A stretch of DNA of 64,000 bases from Lysinibacillus composti. GTDB lineage: Bacteria > Bacillota > Bacilli > Bacillales_A > Planococcaceae. Of the stretch, positions 1 to 8,051 are shown piece after piece. The stretch covers positions 62,001-126,000 of the forward strand of contig NZ_JAFBDY010000006.1 in assembly GCF_016908465.1 (NCBI RefSeq), in the 5' to 3' direction. The notes under the pieces are model-generated. The model was not told the origin of the DNA. It did not search any database and saw only the letters and a program-made list of their open reading frames with translations. The first letter of the stretch is position 1, and each line of letters starts with the position of its first letter. Both the position numbers and the translations under genes were made by a program.

Positions 1-116
1 ACCGTTTCTCTTAATCGAATTGTGTATGTTTCAATGTCCTTTAGCCATGCTTGAACTTTCTCTAAAGTTACGTTTTCAGGAACTTGTAGTTGTCCAATTG
101 GGTATCTTACATCCAT
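1..116 (-). CDS. bstA: Bacillithiol transferase BstA (YfiT/DinB-like), N-terminal part
   Basis: Only the first 38 codons lie in the window; the gene continues past base 1. The peptide begins MDVRYPIGQLQVPENVTLEK, which resembles the N-terminus of the YfiT/BstA branch of the DinB superfamily. These are metal-dependent, four-helix enzymes that transfer bacillithiol to electrophiles in the cytosol. The ATG at 114-116 is preceded by an AGGGGA-type ribosome site about 7 bases away. Bacillithiol use fits the Bacillota assignment. The call rests on a short segment and would need the rest of the gene to confirm the histidine metal ligands. Confidence 0.7.
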   Translation of the reverse strand, partial: MDVRYPIGQLQVPENVTLEKVQAWLKDIETYTIRLRET

Positions 117-218
117 TTTCAATCCCCTTTTCCCCTAATTAATGTACGAATTATCCCAGTAATTTACTTTAAGAGTTAATCTTATTAAATATAGTTTACT
201 AATTAAATTTTATACTTG

Positions 219-1724
219 TTATTCATCAAATAACATTGTGCCTTTTTCTTTTAAGTTTTTATGGAAAGAGAATGCTTTTTCAAGAATGTGTGGTGTATGT
301 CCGCCCACTGTTTCTTTTGCTTCTTCAAAATATGCACGTAATTGTTGTCTGTACTTAGGATGTGCGATTTCAATTAGCTTTTCTGCTCTCTTCACTGGTG
401 GAAGTCCGCGCAAATCGGCATATCCTTGCTCTGTTACGATCACATCTACATCGTGTTCTGTATGGTCAATATGCGATACAAAAGGAACAATTGCTGAAAT
501 TGCGCCGTTTTTCGCTAAGGAAGGTGTTACAAAGATTGTAATTTTCGCGTTTCGTGCAAAATCTCCCGAGCCACCAATTCCATTCATCACTTTTGTTCCA
601 CTCACGTGCGTTGAATTGACGTTTCCGTATATATCAACTTCAAGTGCTGTGTTGAATGAAATAACACCTAAACGGCGGATTACTTCTGGATGGTTCGAAA
701 TTTCTTGAGGTCTGAACATAATTTTCCCTTTGTATTTCTCTAAATCTTCAGCAAGGGACTCTACACGTTTCTTAGATAGTGAGAATGCTGTACCCACTGC
801 AAATTTAACAACACCCGCATCTATAAGATCAAAAACACCATCTTGTAATACTTCAGAAGCTACTTCGATATCTTTAAATTGAGAAGTTTTCATACCATTA
901 AGAACAGCATTTGCAACCGATCCTACTCCAGATTGTAATGGAGCTAACGAATTTGGTAGTCTTCCTTCTTTAACTTCATTAGCGAAAAACTCTAATAAGT
1001 TATCGGCAATTTGCTGTGTTTCTTCGTTTGGCTCAAATAATGGTGAGGGAATATCAGGCTGTTCTGATAAAACAATTCCTTTTACTTTTGCTGAATCTAC
1101 TTTAATTCCAATTTCACCGATACGGTCCCCTACGCTATAGATTGGAATTTCTCTACGCTCGCCTTGTTCTTTCAGTACATAGATATCATGTAGACCTTCG
1201 TACGCGCTAGGTGCTGTCGTGTTAATTTCGATGATAACGTTTTCAGCTTTTTCTACAAAAATCGGTGAGTTTCCTACAGAACCGGTTGGAATAATATAAC
1301 CATCTTCAGTGATAGCAGCCGCTTCGATAATAGCATAATCAATTTTTCCTAATGTCCCTTTTCTTACTTCTTCAGCTGTATGGGATAAATGCTGATCAAT
1401 GTAGAAGAGTTCACCGGCATTTATTTTTTTACGCATAACGGCATTACCTTGATAAGGAACACGTAAATTAATGATCCCTGCTTCAGCCATTGATTGGTCT
1501 GCAGTTGGCCCTAATGAAGCTCCTGTATAAAGGTTTATTTTGAAATTTTCTTTTTCTCCGCGCTTAGAAAGAGCAAGTGGAAATTCTTTTGGCTCTCCGA
1601 AAAGTGTAAAGCCACTCATTCCGAGGTTCATCCCGTTTTCAATCCATGATGCTGCTTCCTCAGCCGAAACTACTTTGTCTAAAAACGCTTCATTTCTGAT
1701 AAATTGACTTAAATCTTTACCCAT
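219..1724 (-). CDS. Acetyl-CoA hydrolase / succinate:acetate CoA-transferase family protein (copy 1)
   Basis: A 501-residue cytosolic enzyme of the Cat1/AarC/Ach1 family, which moves CoA between acetate, succinate or propionate by a glutamyl-CoA thioester. The length is normal for the family. The likely catalytic glutamate is about residue 291 in the segment SEVLQDGVFDLID, and the glycine-rich GIGGSGDFARNA segment near residue 390 is typical. I start at the ATG at 1722-1724 because GGGGTGA lies six bases upstream; a TTG two codons earlier overlaps that ribosome site. A clear paralogue of the same length lies at 47120-48628. The gene appears monocistronic, with a perfect inverted repeat upstream at 1791-1820. 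Exact acyl substrates cannot be read from sequence. Confidence 0.9.
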   Translation of the reverse strand: MGKDLSQFIRNEAFLDKVVSAEEAASWIENGMNLGMSGFTLFGEPKEFPLALSKRGEKENFKINLYTGASLGPTADQSMAEAGIINLRVPYQGNAVMRKKINAGELFYIDQHLSHTAEEVRKGTLGKIDYAIIEAAAITEDGYIIPTGSVGNSPIFVEKAENVIIEINTTAPSAYEGLHDIYVLKEQGERREIPIYSVGDRIGEIGIKVDSAKVKGIVLSEQPDIPSPLFEPNEETQQIADNLLEFFANEVKEGRLPNSLAPLQSGVGSVANAVLNGMKTSQFKDIEVASEVLQDGVFDLIDAGVVKFAVGTAFSLSKKRVESLAEDLEKYKGKIMFRPQEISNHPEVIRRLGVISFNTALEVDIYGNVNSTHVSGTKVMNGIGGSGDFARNAKITIFVTPSLAKNGAISAIVPFVSHIDHTEHDVDVIVTEQGYADLRGLPPVKRAEKLIEIAHPKYRQQLRAYFEEAKETVGGHTPHILEKAFSFHKNLKEKGTMLFDE

Positions 1725-1790
1725 TAACAATCACCCCATATTAGTATTGTAGCTTGGTTTTACTTAATCAATTAAAAGCATAGACATTAT

Positions 1791-1820
1791 TGGAGTTAAT
1801 AATGCTAACCATTAACTCCA
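1791..1820. promoter_or_regulatory. Perfect 10-bp inverted repeat upstream of the CoA-transferase gene
   Basis: TGGAGTTAAT at 1791-1800 is the exact reverse complement of ATTAACTCCA at 1811-1820, with a 10-base spacer. It lies 67-96 bases upstream of the ATG at 1724. There is no T-run on either side, so a terminator is less likely than an operator. The rest of the 1725-2025 gap shows no gene. Confidence 0.4.
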
Positions 1821-2025
1821 CATTACCATAAATTGTCTTATCTACATTGTAAAGGAAGTTCCGACTGTTCGTCTATTACATCGTATCTATGATAATGATA
1901 GAAAAAATCTATGATACAAGAATATTATTGAGATATAGCTAAGTGAGCCTGATTTTTTTAGGCCTAGTACTAATTTTATCACTAGACGTACCAGGTTATG
2001 AGTTCTGCTAATTTCGACTTGAGCT

Positions 2026-2586
2026 CTATTTATGATAGATTAGTTGCACCACACCAGAGGAGAACGTGTTTGTTTCAACTAATTTTAAATCTAGCCTCTG
2101 TTTTATATCACGAAACAACGGCTTTCCTTCTCCCAACACTACAGGGTGAACAGATAATCTAAATTCATCAACAAGACCAAAATTAATAAAATCGGTAATA
2201 AGACTTGCTCCGCCATATAACCAAATGTCTTTACCAGGTTTATGCTTTAATTGATTTACCACTTCAAATATATGATCATTGATGAAAGTTGCTTTATCAT
2301 CATTCCCTTTCAGAGTCCTAGAAAACACATATTTCTCTTTACTATGGATTTGCTCCCAAATTTCTTTTTCAACATCAGGGTCATTTTCTTCGGGAGTAAA
2401 TTGCCCCCATAAATCATAGCTTTTTCTTCCATAAAAAATAGCATCTATTTGATTTAGGAAGCGATGAAACCCCATATCTGGGTCCATGATACACCAATCT
2501 ACTTCTCCATTCTTCCCCTCAATAAAGCCATCTAACGTAATGGCTAAATCTAAGATTATTCTTCTTTGTGTTTGATTATTTGGCAT
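2026..2586 (-). CDS. Dihydrofolate reductase family protein (YyaP/RibD C-terminal type)
   Basis: This 186-residue protein starts RRIILDLAITLDGFIEGKNGEVDW, the opening strand and loop of the RibD C-terminal/DHFR-like reductase fold. Later it has the typical IFYGRKSYDLW, IWLYGGASLITDFI and VHPVVLGEGKPLF segments. These are NADPH-dependent reductases related to bacterial YyaP/YwjB; their substrates are mostly unknown, and this is not the essential folate DHFR. The ATG is well placed behind GGGAGGG. It is transcribed alone, downstream of a hairpin that probably ends the preceding EamA transcript. Confidence 0.88.
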   Translation of the reverse strand: MPNNQTQRRIILDLAITLDGFIEGKNGEVDWCIMDPDMGFHRFLNQIDAIFYGRKSYDLWGQFTPEENDPDVEKEIWEQIHSKEKYVFSRTLKGNDDKATFINDHIFEVVNQLKHKPGKDIWLYGGASLITDFINFGLVDEFRLSVHPVVLGEGKPLFRDIKQRLDLKLVETNTFSSGVVQLIYHK

Positions 2587-2654
2587 GATTTCCCTCCCTA
2601 GATTTTTCTACCTTTTCATCAAGTAGTTCAACAGTTATTATGGTGATTTAAATA

Positions 2655-2688
2655 AAAATAAGCGCTCATCCTAACAGGAAAGCGCTCA
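2655..2688 (-). terminator. Probable intrinsic terminator of the EamA gene
   Basis: On the minus strand an AGCGCT...AGCGCT hairpin (2661-2666 with 2681-2686) is followed by a T-rich TTATTTTTATTT tract. It lies between the stop of the EamA gene and the start of the DHFR-like gene. Confidence 0.55.
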
Positions 2689-2767
2689 ACATTGGAATAA
2701 AGGATACCATATTCTCTTATATTAGGCTATAATTTCTATCGCTTAAAGTATTAGGCTGTTATATGAG

Positions 2768-2799
2768 GTGGGACAATCAACCTGTCCCTACTGTCCCAC
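2768..2799. repeat. REP-like palindrome, copy 1
   Basis: The element reads GTGGGAC-N4-AACCTGTCCC-N4-GTCCCAC, with outer arms that pair perfectly. The same arrangement recurs at 21706-21735. The stop codon (2788-2790) and last codons of the EamA gene lie inside it. Confidence 0.7.
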
Positions 2800-3687
2800 A
2801 ATTACTGTTTTGGAAGTTTTTATGTTGAAATTCCCAGACAAGTAAAGGCCGAATAAAACTAGTATTGTTCCTGTGACAGCGAATTCAGTAATAGGTTCTC
2901 CTAGCAATATTATGCCTAGTATATATCCTGCAACAGGATTTAATAACAACCAATTGTTTGCTATAATAGCGTCTTTCTTAAGTAAGTAAAACCAAAGACT
3001 TAAATTAAAAATAGATAATGCAAACACTGACCAAAGTAAATATCCTATAACATTGGAATCAAAGGTAATTGGTTGGCCAGCTTCTAATAAAAGTGTAGGA
3101 ATTACTAAAATCACTGCTCCAATAACTGTCTGCCACGCATTAATGACAATGGATGGTAGCTGTAAATCCATTTTCTTATAAATTAGACTCCCTAAAGCCA
3201 TTGATATAATCGCACCAGTTAAAAGTAAAATACCACTGATAGAAGCATGACTACCTACTAATGACGGATAAGAAGCAATGAATAGCCCTAGGAAACAGAT
3301 AACCATCCCTCCCCATTCCTTTAGTCGAATGGTTTGTCCTAAAAACATAAAGGCAAAAAGTGCAAATAATAGAGAATTCACAGGTACAAAAAGATTAAAA
3401 ATACCTGAAGAAACGGTCTTCAATGCCACTAAACCAAATCCTAAAAAAAAGGTAGTGTTTAATAAGCCTAACCAAAATAATGTTCCAAATTCCTTTTTAT
3501 TCGGCATTCTATATTTTCCTTTTTGAAATATGTAAATATAGATCAGAAGCAAAGCTCCAGCAATCAAAATACGTAGAGTAGCAAGTGTTAGTGGTGGAGC
3601 AGACTGAAGCCCAAATTTCATTGCAACAGCTCCAGAAGCATATAAAACTGTAAATAATAGTCCTAACATCAAACCTTTCGAGCCCAT
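2788..3687 (-). CDS. DMT superfamily transporter, EamA family
   Basis: A 299-residue integral membrane protein with about ten hydrophobic helices arranged as two EamA repeats (residues ~5-140 and ~150-285). It opens MGSKGLMLGLLFTVLYASGAVAMKF, as is usual for drug/metabolite exporters of the RhaT/YdcZ-like superfamily. The substrate is unknown; amino-acid or metabolite export is most common. The ribosome site AAGGGGA is about nine bases before the ATG. The C-terminal residues VIVGQ and the stop fall in a REP-like palindrome, so the tail may have been altered by that element. A CodY-box-like sequence lies about 75 bases upstream. Confidence 0.9.
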   Translation of the reverse strand: MGSKGLMLGLLFTVLYASGAVAMKFGLQSAPPLTLATLRILIAGALLLIYIYIFQKGKYRMPNKKEFGTLFWLGLLNTTFFLGFGLVALKTVSSGIFNLFVPVNSLLFALFAFMFLGQTIRLKEWGGMVICFLGLFIASYPSLVGSHASISGILLLTGAIISMALGSLIYKKMDLQLPSIVINAWQTVIGAVILVIPTLLLEAGQPITFDSNVIGYLLWSVFALSIFNLSLWFYLLKKDAIIANNWLLLNPVAGYILGIILLGEPITEFAVTGTILVLFGLYLSGNFNIKTSKTVIVGQ

Positions 3688-3760
3688 AAAGTTGTATCCC
3701 CTTTGACTTAAGATACTCTTATTATTGCAAAAGCGAATCTATTAATCTATCACTTTATAG

Positions 3761-3775
3761 AATTTTCTGTAAATA
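3761..3775. promoter_or_regulatory. CodY-box-like sequence upstream of the EamA transporter
   Basis: AATTTTCTGTAAATA matches the CodY consensus AATTTTCWGAAAATT at 13 of 15 positions. It lies about 75 bases upstream of the EamA start at 3687, which is a plausible place for CodY control of a metabolite exporter. In AT-rich DNA such a match can occur by chance. Confidence 0.3.
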
Positions 3776-3811
3776 AAGGCAACTATTATTCATTACGTCC
3801 CGTTGATCAAT

Positions 3812-3844
3812 AAAAAAGCCCTCGTTTCTTAAAAAGACGAGAGC
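3812..3844 (-). terminator. Intrinsic terminator after rtcB
   Basis: On the minus strand, GC-TCTCGT and ACGAG-GGC arms form a stem followed by a TTTTTTA run. It starts 40 bases after the rtcB stop codon. Confidence 0.7.
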
Positions 3845-3884
3845 ATAAAGTGAAACTTCATTCAGATCTGATACGGCCTTACAG

Positions 3885-5114
3885 CTATGATTTTTTATAT
3901 CTCCCCGGTATATACTTTTCGCTAGCTTTAAAGTTATAAACGGGTTTAATGAAGCAAGCAATCTCAGATGTTTCTTCGATTTTTTCCAAGATCTCATTCA
4001 TAGGTTTGTAGGCCATTGGGGCTTCATCAAGTGTTGCTTCTGAAACGGATGTCGTCCAGATTCCCTCCATCGTTTTATGGAAGTCTTCCATGCTTAACGA
4101 TTTTATGGCTTTTGTACGACTTAATATTCGGCCTGCTCCGTGGGGTGCTGAATAATTCCAATCTTCATTTCCTTTACCCACAGCTAATATAGAACCATCT
4201 CGCATATTCATCGGAATAATGAGGCGTTCTCCTTTTTGCGCAGAAACGGCCCCTTTGCGTAAAATTAAGTTCTCTGTATCAATATAATTATGGACGGTAT
4301 CGAAGCGGTCCAACTCATCAAACCCCATATTTTCTGTAATCGCACGAGCAATTTCTTCACGGTTTGCTTTTGCAAAGGCTTGGGCTAATTTCATGTCATG
4401 CATATAATCCTGGAAGTTCTCACCTTCCAAATACGCTAAATCAGGTGGAATTACTGGATTTTTATCTTTAAAGCTTTGAATGGCAGTTTGGATTTCTTTT
4501 TCTCGTCCCGAAAGCTTTAATTGTTCAATCATTTCATTAAGATCTTGTTGGCGAATATTGGAGATTGCTACTTTTTGATAGTAATTTGCAATCTTTGCCC
4601 CAACATATCGGCTGCCTGTATGAATCGTTAAATAATGGTGGCCTTCGGAATCAACAGATACTTCTATAAAATGATTCCCCCCTCCTAAAGTACCTAAGCT
4701 ATAAAGGCTTTTATCCTGAGTTAATATGTGTTTTGCTTTAAACTCTTGTACAGATGGAAATTCTGTATTAATCAATCTTACTGTCTCATCTGAATGCAGC
4801 TCTTGCCCGCTTGGGACGTATGTTCGAATAACGTGATCAAGCCTATTAAAGTCAACTTTCTTATTTTGAAGCTTTACAGTTAAAACACCGCATCCAACAT
4901 CAACACCCACAAGGTTAGGAACCACTTTATCTTTTAACTGGATGGTCGTTCCGATCACACAGCCTTTTCCAGCATGATAGTCTGGCATAATACGAATCTT
5001 TGTATCCTTTAAAAATGCTTGATTACAAAGCTCTTGTATTTGCTCGAGTGCCGTTTCCTGTGGGTAATTTGAAAAGACCTTTGCTTCAGTTTGCGTTCCT
5101 GTAACTGAAATCAC
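3885..5114 (-). CDS. rtcB: RtcB family RNA ligase
   Basis: RtcB joins RNA 2',3'-cyclic phosphate or 3'-phosphate ends to 5'-OH ends using GTP and manganese, in tRNA splicing or RNA repair. The 409-residue protein keeps the family residues: GVDVGCG (Asp72, Cys75), GGGNHFIE (His148), IHTGSR (His165), VHNY (His275) and SAPHGAGR, whose His325 would be guanylylated. It starts with GTG, chosen because GAGGAGGGG lies six bases upstream. At 409 residues it belongs to the shorter bacterial RtcB group. No archease or RtcA gene is adjacent. The neighbouring membrane protein gene on the same strand is unrelated by sequence. A bacterial role in RNA repair is inferred from the family. Confidence 0.93.
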   Translation of the reverse strand: MISVTGTQTEAKVFSNYPQETALEQIQELCNQAFLKDTKIRIMPDYHAGKGCVIGTTIQLKDKVVPNLVGVDVGCGVLTVKLQNKKVDFNRLDHVIRTYVPSGQELHSDETVRLINTEFPSVQEFKAKHILTQDKSLYSLGTLGGGNHFIEVSVDSEGHHYLTIHTGSRYVGAKIANYYQKVAISNIRQQDLNEMIEQLKLSGREKEIQTAIQSFKDKNPVIPPDLAYLEGENFQDYMHDMKLAQAFAKANREEIARAITENMGFDELDRFDTVHNYIDTENLILRKGAVSAQKGERLIIPMNMRDGSILAVGKGNEDWNYSAPHGAGRILSRTKAIKSLSMEDFHKTMEGIWTTSVSEATLDEAPMAYKPMNEILEKIEETSEIACFIKPVYNFKASEKYIPGRYKKS

Positions 5115-5186
5115 TAACTTCCCCTCCTCAAAAGCACATTACCAATAGGCTACCATTTACTGTATATTGTTACAATACATGATCGC

Positions 5187-5876
5187 CTAAAGTACCCTTT
5201 CATTTCCGTTAGCATGAATTTTCACTTTTACTCCATAAGACGTACCACTATATATTGCATTGTGAATTGATGTGGTATCAATGGTTTCTTCTATAATAAA
5301 TGTTCTACTTTCTTTTGGAGCAAGCGAAATTGTATGCACACCGTTTATATTCATTAACGATTCCATCAAATAATCATCAGCTCCATATAGAACTTCGTGA
5401 AAAGTTACTTCAAAAGTCAATTGTTCGTTACTATGATTAATAAAATAAACCTCACACTTTCCTTGTAAGAACGCATCATCTATTTCATCTCTTGTAAATT
5501 CACATTTTGTTTGTTTTTCATCATAGGATATTGCATAAATTCCAGACGCAAATGATTCTTGATATAAATTAATCACGAATCTAGGTATAAATGAAAAGGC
5601 AATGATGACTATAATGACAGCAATAAATTGATGTGAATTTAACGCCCTAACCATGCAGACCATACAAAATAATAAGAGGACAACACTAACTACGCCTACT
5701 TGATTGATACTTCCTGCAATTTTTATTGGAATATTAAAAATTGACATCGTCATATCCGCGTAAGAATTATTTGGAAACGGAAAGGTTAAAACCATTGACA
5801 CAATAAATAAAAATATGGAAATGTACAAATACTTTTTTGATCTAATCAAACTTTCCCTTTGTTTTTTATACATCAT
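5187..5876 (-). CDS. Hypothetical membrane protein
   Basis: I do not recognise this 229-residue protein. It has three likely membrane helices (about residues 17-33, 60-77 and 83-99) followed by a ~125-residue outward-facing domain with two cysteines (around residues 124 and 140). That domain is rich in beta-type segments ending EESRTFIIEE-like text. Two ATGs stand together at the start, with GGAGG about ten bases upstream. It precedes rtcB by 72 bases on the same strand and could be co-transcribed, but nothing in the sequence links the functions. Confidence 0.6.
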   Translation of the reverse strand: MMYKKQRESLIRSKKYLYISIFLFIVSMVLTFPFPNNSYADMTMSIFNIPIKIAGSINQVGVVSVVLLLFCMVCMVRALNSHQFIAVIIVIIAFSFIPRFVINLYQESFASGIYAISYDEKQTKCEFTRDEIDDAFLQGKCEVYFINHSNEQLTFEVTFHEVLYGADDYLMESLMNINGVHTISLAPKESRTFIIEETIDTTSIHNAIYSGTSYGVKVKIHANGNERVL

Positions 5877-6002
5877 TTCACTTCTTCCTCCAGATGACTG
5901 TAAAAATTTGCTTACTTACTTTACGTAAACTGGAATCTAAAGTTTCAAGTAATTGGAAGAATTTAAATAGTTGGGAGATATCTTTTTAAATTGGGGTCAT
6001 TT

Positions 6003-6149
6003 GTCACAAAAAGGGACGATAACTTCACATATTAGGATGATTTCGTCACAAATAAGGGCGATAACTTCACATATTAGGATGATTTCGTCACAAATAAGGG
6101 CGATAACTTCACATATTAGGATGATTTCGTCACAAATAAGGGCGATAAC
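6003..6149. repeat. Seven tandem 21-bp repeats
   Basis: Seven units of exactly 21 bp alternate between two forms, TTCACATATTAGG-ATGATTTC and GTCACAAATAAGG-GCGATAAC, so the pair recurs every 42 bp. The longer pairs are identical copy to copy. The same 21-bp family appears inverted at 38500-38616. There are no unique spacers, so this is not CRISPR. An open frame runs through the array only because 21 is divisible by three. The rest of the 5877-6292 gap shows no gene. Confidence 0.9.
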
Positions 6150-6292
6150 TCCAAAGAATCCTTATTTTCCATCACTACATATACTGTTTAGAACTAACAA
6201 TTTAGGAGTGAAAAAATGGGATTTTTCCAACCCTAGGGAACAATGGCACCTAATCCCAAAGTACCCCTACCATTTTATTTTGGAGGTTTCGT

Positions 6293-6778
6293 ATGACAAA
6301 TTTTTATTCGTTTACTGGAACTGTCACGATGATTAGTGAATTTTTCACAGGCCAAAATGGCGAAGGTTGTACTCAATTATTTACATTAGAAAATGAAGAG
6401 GGGTTAATTGTTAATTTTGTAGTTTCACCGTCAACTTATTTTGTAGATCATGAAATGGTTATGGTAGGAGATCGAGTCACAGGTTATTATGACGGAGATC
6501 TACCAGCGATTCTAATTTACCCTCCACAATATCAAGCCATTGTCATGGTTAAAGATAATCCTGACCAAAATGTAAAGGTTGATTATTTTAATAACCAATT
6601 GGTGAGTAGTGATGGCCAGTTACTATTACATTTATCGCCTTATACCCAACTTTTACTAACAAACGGGCAACGCTTTTCAAGATATCCAGGAAATCGTGAT
6701 TTAATTGTTTTCTATGGAGCGTCCACAAGAAGTATCCCTGCTCAAACCACACCTTACCGGATAATCGTTCTATGTTAA
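6293..6778 (+). CDS. Hypothetical protein, 161 aa
   Basis: The ATG follows a strong GGAGG ribosome site (TTGGAGGTTTCGT). The 161-residue product has no signal peptide or membrane helix. It reads as a beta-rich, OB-fold-like protein: FTGTVTMISEFF...LFTLENEEGLIVNFVVSP...GDRVTGYYDG. That pattern, plus the YPPQYQAIVMV segment, resembles small Bacillus proteins of unknown function. It is followed by a good terminator and is probably transcribed alone. I assign no function. Confidence 0.75.
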   Translation: MTNFYSFTGTVTMISEFFTGQNGEGCTQLFTLENEEGLIVNFVVSPSTYFVDHEMVMVGDRVTGYYDGDLPAILIYPPQYQAIVMVKDNPDQNVKVDYFNNQLVSSDGQLLLHLSPYTQLLLTNGQRFSRYPGNRDLIVFYGASTRSIPAQTTPYRIIVLC

Positions 6779-6809
6779 GATTTTTTTACAGTAAGCAAAA
6801 AGTTTAGGT

Positions 6810-6838
6810 AAAACTCGTTCATTACTGACGAGTTTTTT
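6810..6838 (+). terminator. Intrinsic terminator
   Basis: AAACTCGT (6811-6818) pairs with ACGAGTTT (6828-6835) and is followed by TTT. It lies 32 bases after the 161-aa gene. Confidence 0.8.
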
Positions 6839-6958
6839 ATTATGTTTGAAAATTATATCTTTCAAGAGACTTTGCTTAATTTTAAAAATTCCGCACTTAT
6901 ACCATACACAAGATGAATAAACACATAAATTATTATTGAAATGAGGGGGTGAAATAAT

Positions 6959-7072
6959 ATGTCAAACGATTATGATCGCTACGACTACAACAATAATGGA
7001 TTTGCATTATTAGTTGTTTTATTTATCCTTTTAATTATCGTAGGTACAGCGTTCATGAATTATTACTACTAA
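6959..7072 (+). CDS. YjcZ family sporulation peptide
   Basis: This is a 37-residue open frame with a textbook AGGGGGTGA ribosome site. A polar Asp/Tyr/Asn-rich head (SNDYDRYDYNNN) is followed by the hydrophobic signature GFALLVVLFILLIIVGTAF, a single membrane helix. This is the layout of YjcZ-type sporulation proteins, found in multiple copies in spore-forming Bacillaceae. The peptide is likely made in the forespore or mother cell and sits in a membrane or the spore. It is too short for ordinary gene callers but the family match is clear. Confidence 0.85.
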   Translation: MSNDYDRYDYNNNGFALLVVLFILLIIVGTAFMNYYY

Positions 7073-7161
7073 TTTAGTAATTATCCACTTCCGGAACTTT
7101 AAAATATCCTATTATAAGACCTTAATTACAAAGATACTTACTCTATGGAAAATAAACTAAG

Positions 7162-7206
7162 AAAAATCCCTTCAACACTAGTATTACACTGTGTGAGGCG
7201 ATTTTT
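7162..7206. terminator. Imperfect bidirectional terminator
   Basis: AAAAATC (7162-7168) pairs with GATTTTT (7200-7206), with a bulged CCTTCAACAC/GTGTGAGG stem between. T-runs are present on both strands. It separates the YjcZ-like gene from the decayed transporter remnant. Confidence 0.5.
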
Positions 7207-7237
7207 TTAAGTGAGTTGATAGTAACGAATTAATTCT

Positions 7238-7693
7238 TTACAAAAATATTATTTTAGATAAATAGATAACTGTCGTAACTGTAATCATGCTACATAGGGT
7301 AGACAATAAGACAACTTGTGCAGCATATTCAGGATGGTTAACATATTCTAGTGCAAAAAGAGAGCTATTTCTTGAAGTAGGAAAAGAGCTAGCAATCAAC
7401 AATGCCTGTGCTGTTGTACCTTCTAATTTAGAATAAAAATCACTATAAAAGCAATACAAGGTGATAATATTAGTCTTCCGAGGAGACTTAAGACGAGTGG
7501 AGTTGTCAATCGTTTAATTTTTAAAAAAGCACTCTGGGCACCGAGTGTAATTAGTGCAATTGCCAAAAAGCATTAGTTGTATTTTCGATAGGAGTCCAGA
7601 GAAATGGAGGAATGTTAATAGACGCCACATGGAAGAACATCTCAGTACAAAATCATAAAGAATGTTTAAAATCTGCCAATCACGTTCATCCAT
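7238..7693 (-). pseudogene. Decayed chimera: LysR-type regulator head joined to AEC transporter tail
   Basis: Behind a GGAGG site, an ATG at 7691-7693 opens MDERDWQILNILYD, the first helix of a LysR-type helix-turn-helix. The text then jumps to SMWR/HVASINIPPFLWTPIENTTNAF in shifting frames, and on to AIALITLGAQSAFLKIKRLTTPLVLSLLGRLILSPCIAF. It ends with LEGTTAQALLIASSFPTSRNSSLFALEYVN, which is the C-terminal half of an auxin-efflux-carrier (AEC) permease. At least two frameshifts break the transporter part, and a deletion must have fused the two genes. An intact AEC transporter lies at 30702-31607. This is inferred from protein patterns read by eye. Confidence 0.75.
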
Positions 7694-8051
7694 TTGGTTC
7701 CTCCAAAAAATAATCTATATTAGTTAATTAAACATTTATATTATGATAGTCCATCTTATCGTTCCCTCTCATTCTATCATAATCTTCTGAATTCAAATGC
7801 AGTTACAGTTATAAAGCGATGTTGATTGTTGGATAAGTTCCTCGTACATATAGAAAATGAATGTTTTCACAATGAATTATTCAGTAAAGTGACGAATTAT
7901 ATGATTCCCACCACATCTATTGCATAAAATGCCTTTAGATACTAATGAGCGAACTATTTGTTTTAAAAATCATGGATTAACAAGTTGATCAGCCGGAGTC
8001 TAGGATCAGCTTTCCATACAGTTAACTTTAAAAAAAGGGAGCGAGCAATAG
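7694..8051. other. Intergenic stretch without a recognised gene
   Basis: This 358-base AT-rich gap lies between the decayed LysR head and the 92-aa gene. I see no conserved open frame, RNA gene or repeat, only the ribosome site AAAGGGAGCG near its right end. Confidence 0.5.

Noticed and set aside
238-708. Plus-strand frame of 156 codons
   Set aside because: It is the antisense shadow of the well-supported CoA-transferase gene.
6003-6149. Possible CRISPR array
   Set aside because: Units are contiguous 21-bp repeats with no unique spacers, and no cas genes are present. The same holds for 16218-16358, 27066-27236 and 38500-38616.
5971-6336. Plus-strand open frame of 121 codons with RMISSQIRAITSHI repeats
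   Set aside because: It is produced by the 21-bp DNA repeat, lacks a ribosome site and runs into the start of a real gene in another frame.
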